A DNA stretch of 64,000 nucleotides. Source: Qipengyuania marincola (GTDB taxonomy: Bacteria; Pseudomonadota; Alphaproteobacteria; Sphingomonadales; Sphingomonadaceae). This document shows positions 54,207-62,588 of the stretch, one piece after another. The notes under the pieces were generated by a model, which saw nothing but the letters and a program-made list of their open reading frames with translations, searched no databases and was not told the origin of the DNA. Location of the stretch: NCBI RefSeq assembly GCF_029688625.1, contig NZ_JARULC010000001.1:372001-436000 (forward strand), given 5' to 3'. A program made the position numbers and the translations under genes. Each line of letters begins with the position of its first letter. The stretch's first letter is position 1.

Positions 54207-55320
54207 CGATCAACTCGCGGTAAAAGCCATCCCACGAGCGCGCTATGCTATGGGGGGCAAAGGGCCCGGTGGCCAGAGCCTGCGCGGCACCGGACATCGC
54301 CAGCCATCGATCCTCCCCCATGGTGAAACCGCTGACTAGGGCTCGCGCGATCGAGCCGGATTCGGTCCCGCTATCGACTGCGGCCCCCGCTGCAAAACCT
54401 TGGGGGAGATGGCATGCAGCGCTCATGAGGGTTGGCACACCTGCGGCCCAGCTCTCAAGGATCGCCATCGGCAGACCTTCGCTAAGCGACGGAAGGATCG
54501 TGAAGCGCGCCACATCGAGGAGCGCGGCCTTTTGCGAGCCGAACATGGGGCCAACGAACTGGATGGATGGACCGTGCGAGCCGAGGAAGCGTTCGAGCGC
54601 CGCGACGCCCTCGGCGTCTCCCCAGCCGGCAATCGTCAGCGTCGCGTCGGGTGGCAGGTCCGGTCGTGCGGCGAGCCATCCTTCCAGTAGCGCGATCAGG
54701 TTCTTCTTCGGATGGATGCGTCCGAGATAGAGAGCCATCGGCGGCGGCATGCGGTCAGCCAAGGGCGACGCGGGCGGAGCAGGGTTGGGAATGACCGCGC
54801 TTTGTTCGCAGCCGGTCTCTTGCCGGATATCGGCCGCTTCGGCGTCCGTCAGCGCGTGAAACGCCGTCGCCGCGCCCCATGCGCGTTGCTCCCAGGCAAG
54901 CCGGGCGAGGTCCTTCTTCCACCGATTGCGTTCGGTAATCCAAGGATCGAGCATACCATGCGGGCTGACGACTAGTGGCCTTCCGCTGGCGTTTGCCCAC
55001 TGGCCGGCGGCATGGCTGACATAGTGCCAGATCCCGTGCAGATGCAGCAGGTCCAGCGAAGCTTGCCGAAGCAGGCCGGGGAGCGCGGGGGCGAATCCGG
55101 GCTGGGTTGGACCGACCAGGGATGCAAGATGGATCTCCGCGCCATCGAGCCGCCAGGCGTCCTCTGGGTGATGCTCGTCAGCCAGGGCGAAAACCACCGG
55201 CTGCGCCCCCAGCTTGCGCAAGACGTCAACCTGCCCGACGAGGGCCTCGAATACTCCGCCATTGGCGCGGCTGGCGTGGGCGGTCAGCAACCCGATGCGC
55301 TTGCCCGCCAGGGGCGCCAT
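54184..55320 (-). CDS. Glycosyltransferase family 4 protein
   Basis: A 378-residue GT-B fold glycosyltransferase. The N-terminal domain shows LLTAHASRANGGVFEAL and LLHLHGIWHYVSH; the nucleotide-sugar domain has LYLGRIHPKKNLIALLEGW and the E-x7-E motif in PSLSEGLPMAILESWAAG. It is on the opposite strand, tail to tail with the exopolysaccharide operon, and most likely adds a sugar to the same polymer. Two bases separate it from the fumarylacetoacetase-family gene stop downstream on the same strand. Confidence 0.9.
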   Translation of the reverse strand: MAPLAGKRIGLLTAHASRANGGVFEALVGQVDVLRKLGAQPVVFALADEHHPEDAWRLDGAEIHLASLVGPTQPGFAPALPGLLRQASLDLLHLHGIWHYVSHAAGQWANASGRPLVVSPHGMLDPWITERNRWKKDLARLAWEQRAWGAATAFHALTDAEAADIRQETGCEQSAVIPNPAPPASPLADRMPPPMALYLGRIHPKKNLIALLEGWLAARPDLPPDATLTIAGWGDAEGVAALERFLGSHGPSIQFVGPMFGSQKAALLDVARFTILPSLSEGLPMAILESWAAGVPTLMSAACHLPQGFAAGAAVDSGTESGSIARALVSGFTMGEDRWLAMSGAAQALATGPFAPHSIARSWDGFYRELIASSPAPS

Positions 55321-55322
55321 GG

Positions 55323-56333
55323 TCAGGCCTCGACGACCGTCTGTTCTATCGCGCCGAAAATCGAGTGCCCGTCGGCATCGCGCATCTCGACGCGGACCGT
55401 GTCGCCCGGCGCCATGAAGCGCGTCTTTGCCTCACCGTCCGCAATGGTCTCAATCATGCGGATTTCGGCGATGCAGCTATAGCCGAGGCCCCCTTCGGCC
55501 ACCGGCTTGCCCGGATCGCCATCGGGCCCCTGATTGGAGACAGTGCCCGAGCCGATGATCGTGCCCGCACCAAGCTCGCGAGTCTTCGCAGCGTGGGCGA
55601 CCAGATCGGCGAGGCTGAAGGTCGCATCGACGCCGGCATTGGCGCGGCCGAACGGCTCGCCGTTGTAATCCACCATCAGCGGCAAATGGATGACGCTGCC
55701 CTTCCAGGCATCGCCGAGCTCGTCGGGCGTGACGGCTACGGGTGAGAAGGCGCTCGCGGGCTTCGACTGGAAGAAGCCGAACCCTTTGGCCAACTCGCCC
55801 GGGATCAGGCCTCGCAAGGACACGTCGTTGACCAGCATGACCAGCTTGATGTGGTCGGCGGCCTGGTCGCTTGTGACGCCCATCGGCACGTCATCGGTGA
55901 TGACGGCAATTTCGCCCTCCATGTCGCAGCCCCAGCTGGTGTCCTTCAGCGGAATGTCGTCGCGCGGGGGCAGAAAGCCATCGCTGCCGCCCTGGTACAT
56001 CAGCGGATCGTGATAGAAGCTCTCGGGCACTTCGGCACCGCGCGCCTTGCGCACCAGTTCCACGTGATTGATGTAGGCCGAGCCGTCGGCCCACTGATAG
56101 GCACGCGGCAGCGGCGAATGCGCCTCGCGCTCATGGAAGCGCTCGCACGGCACGGTCTGGTGCTCGACATCGGTATAAAGCGCTTCCAGCTTGGGCGCGA
56201 TCTGCTCCCAATCGTCCAGCGCCGCCTGCAGGGTCGGCGCGATATTGTCGGCGGCGCAATAGCGGGTGAGGTCCTTCGAGACGACCACCAGCTTGCCGTC
56301 GCGAGTGCCGTCCTTGAGCGTGGCGAGTTTCAT
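55323..56333 (-). CDS. Fumarylacetoacetate hydrolase family protein
   Basis: A 336-residue FAH-fold hydrolase. Metal-binding and catalytic segments are visible as DTSWGCDMEGEIAVITDD, VMLVNDVSLRGLIPGELAKG and GAGTIIGSGTVSNQG. The start MKLATLKDGTRDGKL at 56333 is the family N-terminus; 92 upstream codons overlap the isomerase gene region and were discarded. Next to maleylacetoacetate isomerase it probably cleaves fumarylacetoacetate or fumarylpyruvate in tyrosine/homogentisate or gentisate breakdown. The homogentisate dioxygenase is not in the window. Confidence 0.92.
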   Translation of the reverse strand: MKLATLKDGTRDGKLVVVSKDLTRYCAADNIAPTLQAALDDWEQIAPKLEALYTDVEHQTVPCERFHEREAHSPLPRAYQWADGSAYINHVELVRKARGAEVPESFYHDPLMYQGGSDGFLPPRDDIPLKDTSWGCDMEGEIAVITDDVPMGVTSDQAADHIKLVMLVNDVSLRGLIPGELAKGFGFFQSKPASAFSPVAVTPDELGDAWKGSVIHLPLMVDYNGEPFGRANAGVDATFSLADLVAHAAKTRELGAGTIIGSGTVSNQGPDGDPGKPVAEGGLGYSCIAEIRMIETIADGEAKTRFMAPGDTVRVEMRDADGHSIFGAIEQTVVEA

Positions 56334-56346
56334 GGGTGGTCCTCTC

Positions 56347-56991
56347 TTATTTACGTTCGGGATTGTCGGGTTGCGCATCCGGATGGGCGCGCTGGAATAC
56401 TGGCAATGCAAGGCAGGCCTGTTCGATCCGGGTGATGTGCGGCTTGTCGCCAAAATCGAAGCCGAAGCGCTGCGCATTGTAGACCTGCGGTAGCAGGCAG
56501 ACTTCGAAAAAGCCGGGGCGGTCGAACAGGAAATCACGGGTATCGAGCTGGGCCAGCCGCGCTTCCAGCGGATCGAGCGTCCGCGCCAGCCAGTGGCGGT
56601 ACCAGACACCGATTTCGTCTTGCGACTTCCCGTATTCGTTGGCGAGATACTTGAGTACCGGCAGGTTCAGCGGCGCGTGCAATTCGGTAGCAATGGCGTA
56701 GGCCAGCTCGCGCGCGACATACCGGTCATGCACATCCGAAGGCAGAAGCGGTCGGTCTGCGAAAGCCTCGTCCAGCCATTCGATCTGCGCCATCGACTGG
56801 ACGTAATCCTTGCCGTCGACTTCCAGCAGGGGGACCGATCCGAAGGGGTTGCGGCTGGTGAAGGCGGCGCCTTTCTGTTCGCTCTCCAGCAGGTTCACCG
56901 GCACGTATTCGAACTCCAGCCCCTTCAACTCCAGCGCGATGCGCAGGCGATAGCTGGTGGAGCTGCGGTAATAGCCGTGGAGGCGGATCAT
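56347..56991 (-). CDS. maiA: Maleylacetoacetate isomerase (zeta-class glutathione transferase)
   Basis: Isomerises maleylacetoacetate (or maleylpyruvate) to the fumaryl form using glutathione. The 214-residue protein has the zeta signature YYRSSTSYRLRIALELKGL with the catalytic Ser cluster, the glutathione-binding NPFGSVPLLEVDG and QSMAQIEWLDE, and the C-terminal helical domain. It precedes the FAH gene by 13 bases, forming a two-step unit. Its start overlaps a 66-codon frame by ATGA. Confidence 0.93.
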   Translation of the reverse strand: MIRLHGYYRSSTSYRLRIALELKGLEFEYVPVNLLESEQKGAAFTSRNPFGSVPLLEVDGKDYVQSMAQIEWLDEAFADRPLLPSDVHDRYVARELAYAIATELHAPLNLPVLKYLANEYGKSQDEIGVWYRHWLARTLDPLEARLAQLDTRDFLFDRPGFFEVCLLPQVYNAQRFGFDFGDKPHITRIEQACLALPVFQRAHPDAQPDNPERK

Positions 56992-57188
56992 GGCGCGATC
57001 GCCTTCCAGTTGGAGCTGCCGAGGGCGAGTTCACGACTTGGACCGCATGTTACACGGTCCAGGCGCGAAAAAACCTGACTGCCACTGGACACGGCAAAAG
57101 TGACTTCGGAAAGGACGCGGGCGCTGGTCATCCGAACGCTATCGCACAGCCGGGCAGTGTAGGACAGCACGCGATAGATCGGCACCAT
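56988..57188 (-). CDS. Possible small protein (66 aa) between gcdH and maiA
   Basis: An ATG overlapping the gcdH stop (TGATG) opens a 66-codon frame whose stop overlaps the maiA start (ATGA). This exact coupling on both sides is the argument for a gene. Against it, the translated sequence shows no recognisable motif, no membrane helix, and a lower third-position GC content than the neighbours, by my count about two thirds of codons. It could be a coupling leader, a decayed gene, or a chance frame filling the gap. Confidence 0.35.
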   Translation of the reverse strand: MVPIYRVLSYTARLCDSVRMTSARVLSEVTFAVSSGSQVFSRLDRVTCGPSRELALGSSNWKAIAP

Positions 57189-58372
57189 CAGAAGGCGGCA
57201 ATGCCCGTGATCGCCCGTCCAAGGATCAGCGCGTGAACGTCATGCGTGCCTTCATAGGTGTTGACCGTCTCGAGGTTCACCATGTGGCGGATGACCTGAT
57301 ACTCTTCGGAAATGCCGTTGCCGCCGTGCATGTCGCGGGCCTTGCGCGCGATGTCGAGCGCCTTGCCGACATTGTTGCGCTTCACGATCGAGATCATGTC
57401 CGGTGCGAACTTGCCCTCGTCCATGAGCCGTCCGACACGCAAGCTGCCTTGCAGCCCGAGCGCGATGTCGGTCATCATGTCGGCCAGCTTGAGCTGGAAC
57501 AACTGCTTGCTGGCGAGCGGAACGCCGAACTGCTCGCGGTCGAGGCCGTATTGCCGTGCGGCATGCATACAGAACTCTGCAGCGCCCATTGCGCCCCAGC
57601 TGATGCCGTAGCGTGCGCGGTTGAGGCAGCCGAAGGGACCCTTGAGGCTCTGGACGTCGGGAAGCAGCGCGTCCTCGCCCACCTCGACCTCGTCCATCAC
57701 GATCATGCCTGTGGTGGAGGCGCGCAGGCTCAGCTTGCCAGCGATCTTGGGGGCGGACAGGCCCTTCATGCCCTTTTCGAGGACAAAGCCGCGAATGCCG
57801 CCGCCATGCTCCTCGCTCTTCGCCCAGACGACGAATACGTCGGCGAAAGGCGAATTCGAAATCCACGTCTTGGAGCCGGAGATCACGTAGCCGCCATCGG
57901 TTTTCTTGGCGACGGTTTTCATGCCTGCCGGATCGCTGCCGGCATCGGGTTCGGTCAGGCCGAAGCAGCCGATCAATTCGCCACTTGCAAGACCGGGAAG
58001 GTATTTCTTTCGCTGCTCTTCCGAACCATAGGCGTGGATCGGATACATGACGAGGCTCGATTGCACGCTGGCCATCGAGCGATAGCCGCTGTCGACCCGC
58101 TCGATCTCGCGGGCAATCAGGCCATAGGCGACGTAGCTGGCGCCCGCTCCGCCATATTCTTCAGGCACGGTCGCGCCCAGCAAACCTGCCTTGCCCATCA
58201 GGGGGAAGAGCTCGGGGGCGTCTGTTTCCTCGCGATAGGCATCGGTCACGCGCGGTTGCAGCTCGTCTTGCGCAAAGCCACGCGCGGCGTCGCGGATCAT
58301 CCGCTCTTCTTCGGTCAGCTGGTCCTCGAGATTGAACGGGTCCTGCCAGTCGAACGGCACCATTCCGGCCAT
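57188..58372 (-). CDS. gcdH: Glutaryl-CoA dehydrogenase
   Basis: Oxidises and decarboxylates glutaryl-CoA to crotonyl-CoA in lysine/tryptophan catabolism. The 394-residue protein has [36 protein letters not shown] and the C-terminal [18 protein letters not shown] with [20 protein letters not shown], which are diagnostic for glutaryl-CoA dehydrogenases rather than general acyl-CoA dehydrogenases. The catalytic Glu lies in NTYEGT. An AAAGGAG precedes the ATG. It lies upstream of maiA and the FAH gene on the same strand. Confidence 0.95.
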   Translation of the reverse strand: MAGMVPFDWQDPFNLEDQLTEEERMIRDAARGFAQDELQPRVTDAYREETDAPELFPLMGKAGLLGATVPEEYGGAGASYVAYGLIAREIERVDSGYRSMASVQSSLVMYPIHAYGSEEQRKKYLPGLASGELIGCFGLTEPDAGSDPAGMKTVAKKTDGGYVISGSKTWISNSPFADVFVVWAKSEEHGGGIRGFVLEKGMKGLSAPKIAGKLSLRASTTGMIVMDEVEVGEDALLPDVQSLKGPFGCLNRARYGISWGAMGAAEFCMHAARQYGLDREQFGVPLASKQLFQLKLADMMTDIALGLQGSLRVGRLMDEGKFAPDMISIVKRNNVGKALDIARKARDMHGGNGISEEYQVIRHMVNLETVNTYEGTHDVHALILGRAITGIAAF

Positions 58373-58429
58373 GATAACTCCTTTGGTTCGCCCAAGCCGA
58401 TGGCAGGCTTGTCGAGGCTCCGCAAGGGG

Positions 58430-58879
58430 TCAGGCCGCCGCGCTATCACCCTCACGCAGGAGGACGTAGCGCGCCTCGTCGCACATGCCGGTCACCCATT
58501 CGGGACCCACCTTGAGCCAGGCATGGAAATGCGACTGGCCCGCCGGATCGCGCTCCACCCCCAGGAAGAGCGAGGAATCAATCCCGCGCCGCTGCAGCAT
58601 GCGCCGCGCGGCCAGCGCCTGGGGCAGGCAATTGGGATCGGTGGGCAAGTTGCGCGCGGCACGTGTGATCGCCATGCGCACGCGGCGGACAGGCTCCAGC
58701 TGCTCTTGCGGGATCGTGTCGATGCCGGTTTGGCCGGCGATGGGGCCGAAATGCGTGCGCCACTTGCGCGGAGCGATCAGGCGAACGCGGGCCTGTGCTG
58801 CGGCAAGTCCGCAGAGCGCTTCGAGAGTGGCCCCGCGGTCACTGCTGTCGAGCGCCAGAAAAGTTCGAAACTTGCCCAT
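58430..58879 (-). CDS. Orphan lasso-peptide biosynthesis B2-like (transglutaminase-core) protein
   Basis: A 149-residue protein of the lasso peptide B2 / transglutaminase-core-3 family. It has the papain-like active-site Cys (C84) in NCLPQALAARRMLQRRG and the His (H119) in HFHAWLKVGPEW; an acidic third residue could be D134. In lasso clusters this protein removes the leader peptide. No precursor, lasso cyclase (asparagine-synthetase-like) or PqqD-like B1 gene is present around it, so it is either an orphan or acts on a different peptide. The neighbours are gcdH and a response regulator. Confidence 0.75.
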   Translation of the reverse strand: MGKFRTFLALDSSDRGATLEALCGLAAAQARVRLIAPRKWRTHFGPIAGQTGIDTIPQEQLEPVRRVRMAITRAARNLPTDPNCLPQALAARRMLQRRGIDSSLFLGVERDPAGQSHFHAWLKVGPEWVTGMCDEARYVLLREGDSAAA

Positions 58880-58931
58880 GGCAGGCAGGATATCACGAGC
58901 TGGACCGGCCGTAAGCGGGCGTTTCGCGATG

Positions 58932-59294
58932 CTATGAATTATGCAGCGCGGTGTTGACCTGCGCGATCAGTTCTGCCGGTGGCATCGGCTTGGCGACGGC
59001 CGTCGCCTTGGGAAAGCGGTTGGCGACTTCGGAAGGCGTGAGCCGCCCCGAATGGAAGATCACGGGCACGTTCTCCGCCATCATCTGCTCGGCCAGCGGA
59101 TATACGATGCCGTCGCCCAGTTCGACGTCGAGAATGGCGAGGTCGGGCTTGTGCTTCTGATAGGCGAGCATGGTCGACTGGATGTCGGCATAGGGCCCTT
59201 CGACCTGATATCCCGCCTCTTCGACCGTGCGGCAAAGGTCTTCGCCGATGATATACTCGTCCTCCGCGACGAGCACGCGCAATTGCTGTCCCAT
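58932..59294 (-). CDS. Single-domain response regulator
   Basis: A 120-residue CheY-like receiver with no output domain. The acidic pocket is VLVAEDEYII, the phosphoacceptor is D56 in AILDVELGDG, the switch residue is in FHSGR and the conserved lysine K102 is in AVAKPMPPAEL. The start at 59294 follows GGAGAGG. Single-domain receivers that begin like this often act in the general stress or phosphorelay networks of alphaproteobacteria. No kinase lies beside it. Confidence 0.92.
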   Translation of the reverse strand: MGQQLRVLVAEDEYIIGEDLCRTVEEAGYQVEGPYADIQSTMLAYQKHKPDLAILDVELGDGIVYPLAEQMMAENVPVIFHSGRLTPSEVANRFPKATAVAKPMPPAELIAQVNTALHNS

Positions 59295-59357
59295 GAAATG
59301 CCTCTCCTGACCATCGACCCTAACGATCAACAGGCCCGGTGAGGATTCGTTCCTCGA

Positions 59358-59858
59358 TCAGGAAAGCCGGCCGTATTTTGCCGCGAAGCCCGCCTCGTCG
59401 TCGTCCTTCAGCAACTGTGCCTGTCCGACCCAGTCGTCGCGGCGGATGCGGCCTTCGAAGCGGCCCAGCGTAGCATCGACGCGGTCGATTTCCGCTTCGT
59501 CCCATGCGGCAATTTGCGCAAAGCTGGTCACGCCCTGATCGCGCAGCATCGTTGCAAGCTTTGGCCCGACGCCCTTGATCCGCGTGAGGTCGTCGCCCGC
59601 AGATGCCGTAGCGGTGGTCGCGGCGGGGGCGGCCTCGACCGGGGGCGCCGCCGCCGGTTGCATCGGTGTGGCCGCAGGCGCGCTGTCGATCAGCGCAGTG
59701 TTGCGCTGGGCTCGTTCGGCACCTTCGTCGAGCACGTCCTTGCTCGCGCCTGTCACGCGGGTGCGCCGCGAAGCGTGGAAGATATACCACGCGATGACCA
59801 GCCCGACGACGAGCGCAATGACGATGGCGGGCCAATAAGCCTGGAGTAGGTCGGTCAT
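59358..59858 (-). CDS. Membrane-anchored helix-hairpin-helix protein
   Basis: A 166-residue protein with one N-terminal membrane helix (AIVIALVVGLVIAWYIF), a Pro/Ala-rich linker at about residues 60-90, and a C-terminal helix-hairpin-helix domain (LTRIKGVGPKLATMLRDQG) with WDEAEIDRVDATLGRF, as seen in HHH_5-type and ribosomal L21-extension domains. It is the last gene of a three-gene unit, after a 44-residue peptide (ATGA overlap) and OmpA. Function unknown; nucleic-acid or protein binding at the inner membrane is possible. Confidence 0.78.
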   Translation of the reverse strand: MTDLLQAYWPAIVIALVVGLVIAWYIFHASRRTRVTGASKDVLDEGAERAQRNTALIDSAPAATPMQPAAAPPVEAAPAATTATASAGDDLTRIKGVGPKLATMLRDQGVTSFAQIAAWDEAEIDRVDATLGRFEGRIRRDDWVGQAQLLKDDDEAGFAAKYGRLS

Positions 59859-59989
59859 GGACGGTCCTTCTGTTCAAGATCTGCCTTGCTGCCGGTGACC
59901 GCGGCGCGGCCCCAGAGGCCCCAGCCGATCCCGATGCCGGCGAAATACCCGACCAGCATCAGCACGATGACTTCAAACCATACGGGCAT
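59855..59989 (-). CDS. Small membrane protein (44 aa) in the OmpA-HhH operon
   Basis: A 44-codon gene, too short for most gene callers. MPVWFEVIVLMLVGYFAGIG is a clear single membrane helix with a Gly-rich continuation, followed by a short charged tail ending KDRP. Its ATG overlaps the OmpA stop (TGATG) and its stop overlaps the start of the HhH gene (ATGA), so it is tightly coupled to both. No homologue is recognised. Confidence 0.72.
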   Translation of the reverse strand: MPVWFEVIVLMLVGYFAGIGIGWGLWGRAAVTGSKADLEQKDRP

Positions 59990-60729
59990 CAGCGGGCTCC
60001 CGGCGTGTCGACGGGGGTGGGGCGCAGCGGTTCGGTGCGGATGACGGCGAATTCGATCCGGCGATTGGCCGGGTCCCCCGGCGCGAGCCCTTCTACCGGC
60101 TCGGACGATCCAACGCCGCGTGCGCGCAGGCCGTCCCGCGGGATGCCGCGCCGCACCAGCGCCTCGCGCACCGCGCGGGCTCGCTCCATGCTGAGCGCAA
60201 GGTTGCCGGGTTCGGTGCCGGACTTGTCGGTGTGGCCGGTGATCGAGATGATTGCGCCGAGGCACGGGCGCAGCGCATCCGCGACCTCGTCGAGGAGCAC
60301 GCCGCTCGCAGGGAGCAGGGCGCTCGAAGCTTCTTCGAAGCGGATCGACCGGCTGCGCAGCAGGCCATCGACATCCTCTTGGCAATGCAGCGGCTCGAAA
60401 CTGGGCGCATCGCTTTCAGCGCGAACCGTGCCATCGCTCCAGACGACGCCGCCGACGCCTGCGACCGAGGACACGGCCTCGGCAACGCGGGCGCGGGTCT
60501 GCTCGTCGAGCTTCTCTCCGCCGCTCAACAGCGGATGGCGGGTGGGCGATCCGTTCCGGTTTGCGAAGCGGGCGGAAACCCCGCTTCCACCGGCCTCGGC
60601 GATGGCCTGCGCCGCGTCATCCTCCAATCCCGCAACAAAGCCGCCTGCCGTGCTGGCACCATAGGCATAGCCGCCGGCCGCGACGACGACGGCACCTGCA
60701 AGGATGGCAAGGGAGGGGCGGATCGACAT
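59989..60729 (-). CDS. OmpA family protein with BON-like domain
   Basis: A 246-residue envelope protein. An N-terminal helix (SLAILAGAVVVAAGGYAYG) anchors or exports it, a BON-like domain follows (DEQTRARVAEAVSSVAGVGGV), and the C-terminal OmpA peptidoglycan-binding domain has ISITGHTDKSGTEPGNLALSMERARAV and ANRRIEFAV, with the conserved Asp and Arg for meso-diaminopimelate binding. It heads the operon with the 44-residue membrane peptide and the HhH protein. It probably links membrane and cell wall. Confidence 0.88.
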   Translation of the reverse strand: MSIRPSLAILAGAVVVAAGGYAYGASTAGGFVAGLEDDAAQAIAEAGGSGVSARFANRNGSPTRHPLLSGGEKLDEQTRARVAEAVSSVAGVGGVVWSDGTVRAESDAPSFEPLHCQEDVDGLLRSRSIRFEEASSALLPASGVLLDEVADALRPCLGAIISITGHTDKSGTEPGNLALSMERARAVREALVRRGIPRDGLRARGVGSSEPVEGLAPGDPANRRIEFAVIRTEPLRPTPVDTPGAR

Positions 60730-60771
60730 GGGCCAGCCCTTAGCCGCCCAGCGACCCGCCTGCCAAGCCGG

Positions 60772-62499
60772 TCAGTCGATTGCTTCGGCCGTCTTCACCA
60801 GCTGGACGAATTCCTGCCGCCAATAATCTCGCGGGTTGCCGGCCAGCCCGGCGATCTGGCCATAGCCAAAGCTCGCCAGCATCGGATCGCCGCGCAGCTT
60901 CTGCCCGAAGGCAGCGACCGCGCTGGCAAAGGCGAAATCGCCCCCGGGCAGCGCAGTGGTCCGCAGCGCGCTGGCAGGCAGAGTGTAGGTAATCAGCGAA
61001 CTCTTTTCGCCGTCGGGCTGCTTGTAGCGCAGCTTGATGAAGGCCGCTTCCGCCGCAAGGTCGTGGGCGCGGCTGTCCACCTTGTCCTCGTAGCGGCGCT
61101 GGCCGATCCACCCTTTCGCGCCTGCGGGCACGACTTCGTAGAGCGCGGTCACCTGGTGGCCTGCGCCGATATCGCCGGCATCGACCGCGTCATTGTCGAA
61201 ATCCTCTTCACGCAGGATACGGTTCTCATAACCTACGAGGCGATACTGGCTGATGACGGCAGGATTGAATTCGACCTGGATTTTCACGTCCTTGGCGATG
61301 GTGAAGAGCGTCGCGCCCATCTCGTCGCCCAGCACCTTGCGGGCTTCCAGCGCGCTGTCGATGTAGGAATAATTGCCATTCCCGTTGTTGGCGACCTGCT
61401 CCATCATCGCGTCGTTCAGATTTCCGCGTCCGAAACCGAGCACCGACAGCGTCACGCCGGTTTCGCGTTTCTTCTCGATCAGCTCGACCAGCGCATCCTG
61501 GTCCGATGTGCCGACATTGAAGTCGCCATCGGTCGCGAGGATAACGCGGTTGACGCCGCCCTCGATGCGATTGGCCTCGGCCACGCGATAGGCGAGCTCG
61601 ATCCCCGCGCCGCCGGCGGTTGAGCCGCCGGCCTCCAGCAGGTCGAGCGCGTCCTTGATCTTACGCGCGTCGTTGGTCGGCTCGAGCACAAGGCCCGCGG
61701 CGCCGGCGTAAACCACGATCGACACCTTGTCGCGCTCGGTCAGCTGCCCGGCGAGCTGGCGCATCGCGGTCTTGACCAGCGGCAGCTTGTCTGGACTGGC
61801 CATCGACCCCGACACGTCGAGCAGGAACACGAGGTTCGCAGGGGGGCGGTCCTGCGCCGGCATTTCGTACCCGGCAAGGCCGATCCGTACGAGCCGGCTT
61901 TCGGCGTTCCACGGGCTGACCGCGACATCGGTATTGACCGTGAATGGAATGTCGCGGTCGCGTGGCCGCGCGTAATCGTAGCGGAAATAATTGACGAATT
62001 CTTCGGTCCGCACCGCGTCTTCAGGCGGCATCTGGCCTTCGGAAATGAAGCGACGGGCATTGGTGTATGCGCCGGTGTCGACATCGACCGAGAAGGTGGA
62101 CACCGGCTCGTTCGCGACGAGTTTGACCGAAGAGACCTCTTCACCGTCATACCGGTCGCGGTTGGGCTCTGCGGGCACGAATACCGGCGGAAAATAGCGG
62201 TAGCTGCTGTCGACGAGCACCGTCTCGCCCGTTGCCGGATCGATATACTCGTCCGCGGTAATGACCGGCATCGGCGAGGCTGATTCCGCCACGACTCCGT
62301 TCTGGATGCGTGCGCCGGTGACCGTGATCGCCTGGCTTGCTGCCGGCGGCGGCGGTGGCGGGGGCGGTGGGGGCGCCGAGCGGTCGGCATTGGGCGAAGC
62401 CTTCGATCCGGTAAGGACGATCCCCTCGTCCTGGCTCGCGGAGCACCCGGTAATCACAATGGCGAGCGCGCAGCTCGCAACAAGCGCCATCTTACGCAT
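60772..62499 (-). CDS. VWA-domain lipoprotein (YfbK-like)
   Basis: A 575-residue lipoprotein with lipobox ITGC (C19), a ten-Pro tract near residue 45, the conserved VNYFRYDYARPRDRDIPF region, a von Willebrand type A domain with the MIDAS motif DVSGSM (FLLDVSGSMASPDKLPLVK), and a C-terminal DUF3520-like part (QVTALYEVVPAGAKG). Members of this YfbK-like family are surface or periplasmic proteins of unknown function. It lies upstream of the OmpA gene on the same strand with a 42-base gap. Confidence 0.86.
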   Translation of the reverse strand: MRKMALVASCALAIVITGCSASQDEGIVLTGSKASPNADRSAPPPPPPPPPPAASQAITVTGARIQNGVVAESASPMPVITADEYIDPATGETVLVDSSYRYFPPVFVPAEPNRDRYDGEEVSSVKLVANEPVSTFSVDVDTGAYTNARRFISEGQMPPEDAVRTEEFVNYFRYDYARPRDRDIPFTVNTDVAVSPWNAESRLVRIGLAGYEMPAQDRPPANLVFLLDVSGSMASPDKLPLVKTAMRQLAGQLTERDKVSIVVYAGAAGLVLEPTNDARKIKDALDLLEAGGSTAGGAGIELAYRVAEANRIEGGVNRVILATDGDFNVGTSDQDALVELIEKKRETGVTLSVLGFGRGNLNDAMMEQVANNGNGNYSYIDSALEARKVLGDEMGATLFTIAKDVKIQVEFNPAVISQYRLVGYENRILREEDFDNDAVDAGDIGAGHQVTALYEVVPAGAKGWIGQRRYEDKVDSRAHDLAAEAAFIKLRYKQPDGEKSSLITYTLPASALRTTALPGGDFAFASAVAAFGQKLRGDPMLASFGYGQIAGLAGNPRDYWRQEFVQLVKTAEAID

Positions 62500-62588
62500 C
62501 GGCAGTCTCCCTTTTCTCGGGATACAGAGTTACATGATCCGGGCGTTAATGCCGACTGAACGTGTTGTGCGGGCGACGAGCCGAGCCT

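Noticed and set aside
57233-58957. 574-codon frame antisense to gcdH and the B2-like gene
   Set aside because: Shadow of glutaryl-CoA dehydrogenase; crosses two real genes and an intergenic gap.
62340-62376. GGC/GGG-rich repeat on the plus strand near 62.35 kb
   Set aside because: It is the codon run for the poly-proline tract of the VWA lipoprotein, not a separate repeat.
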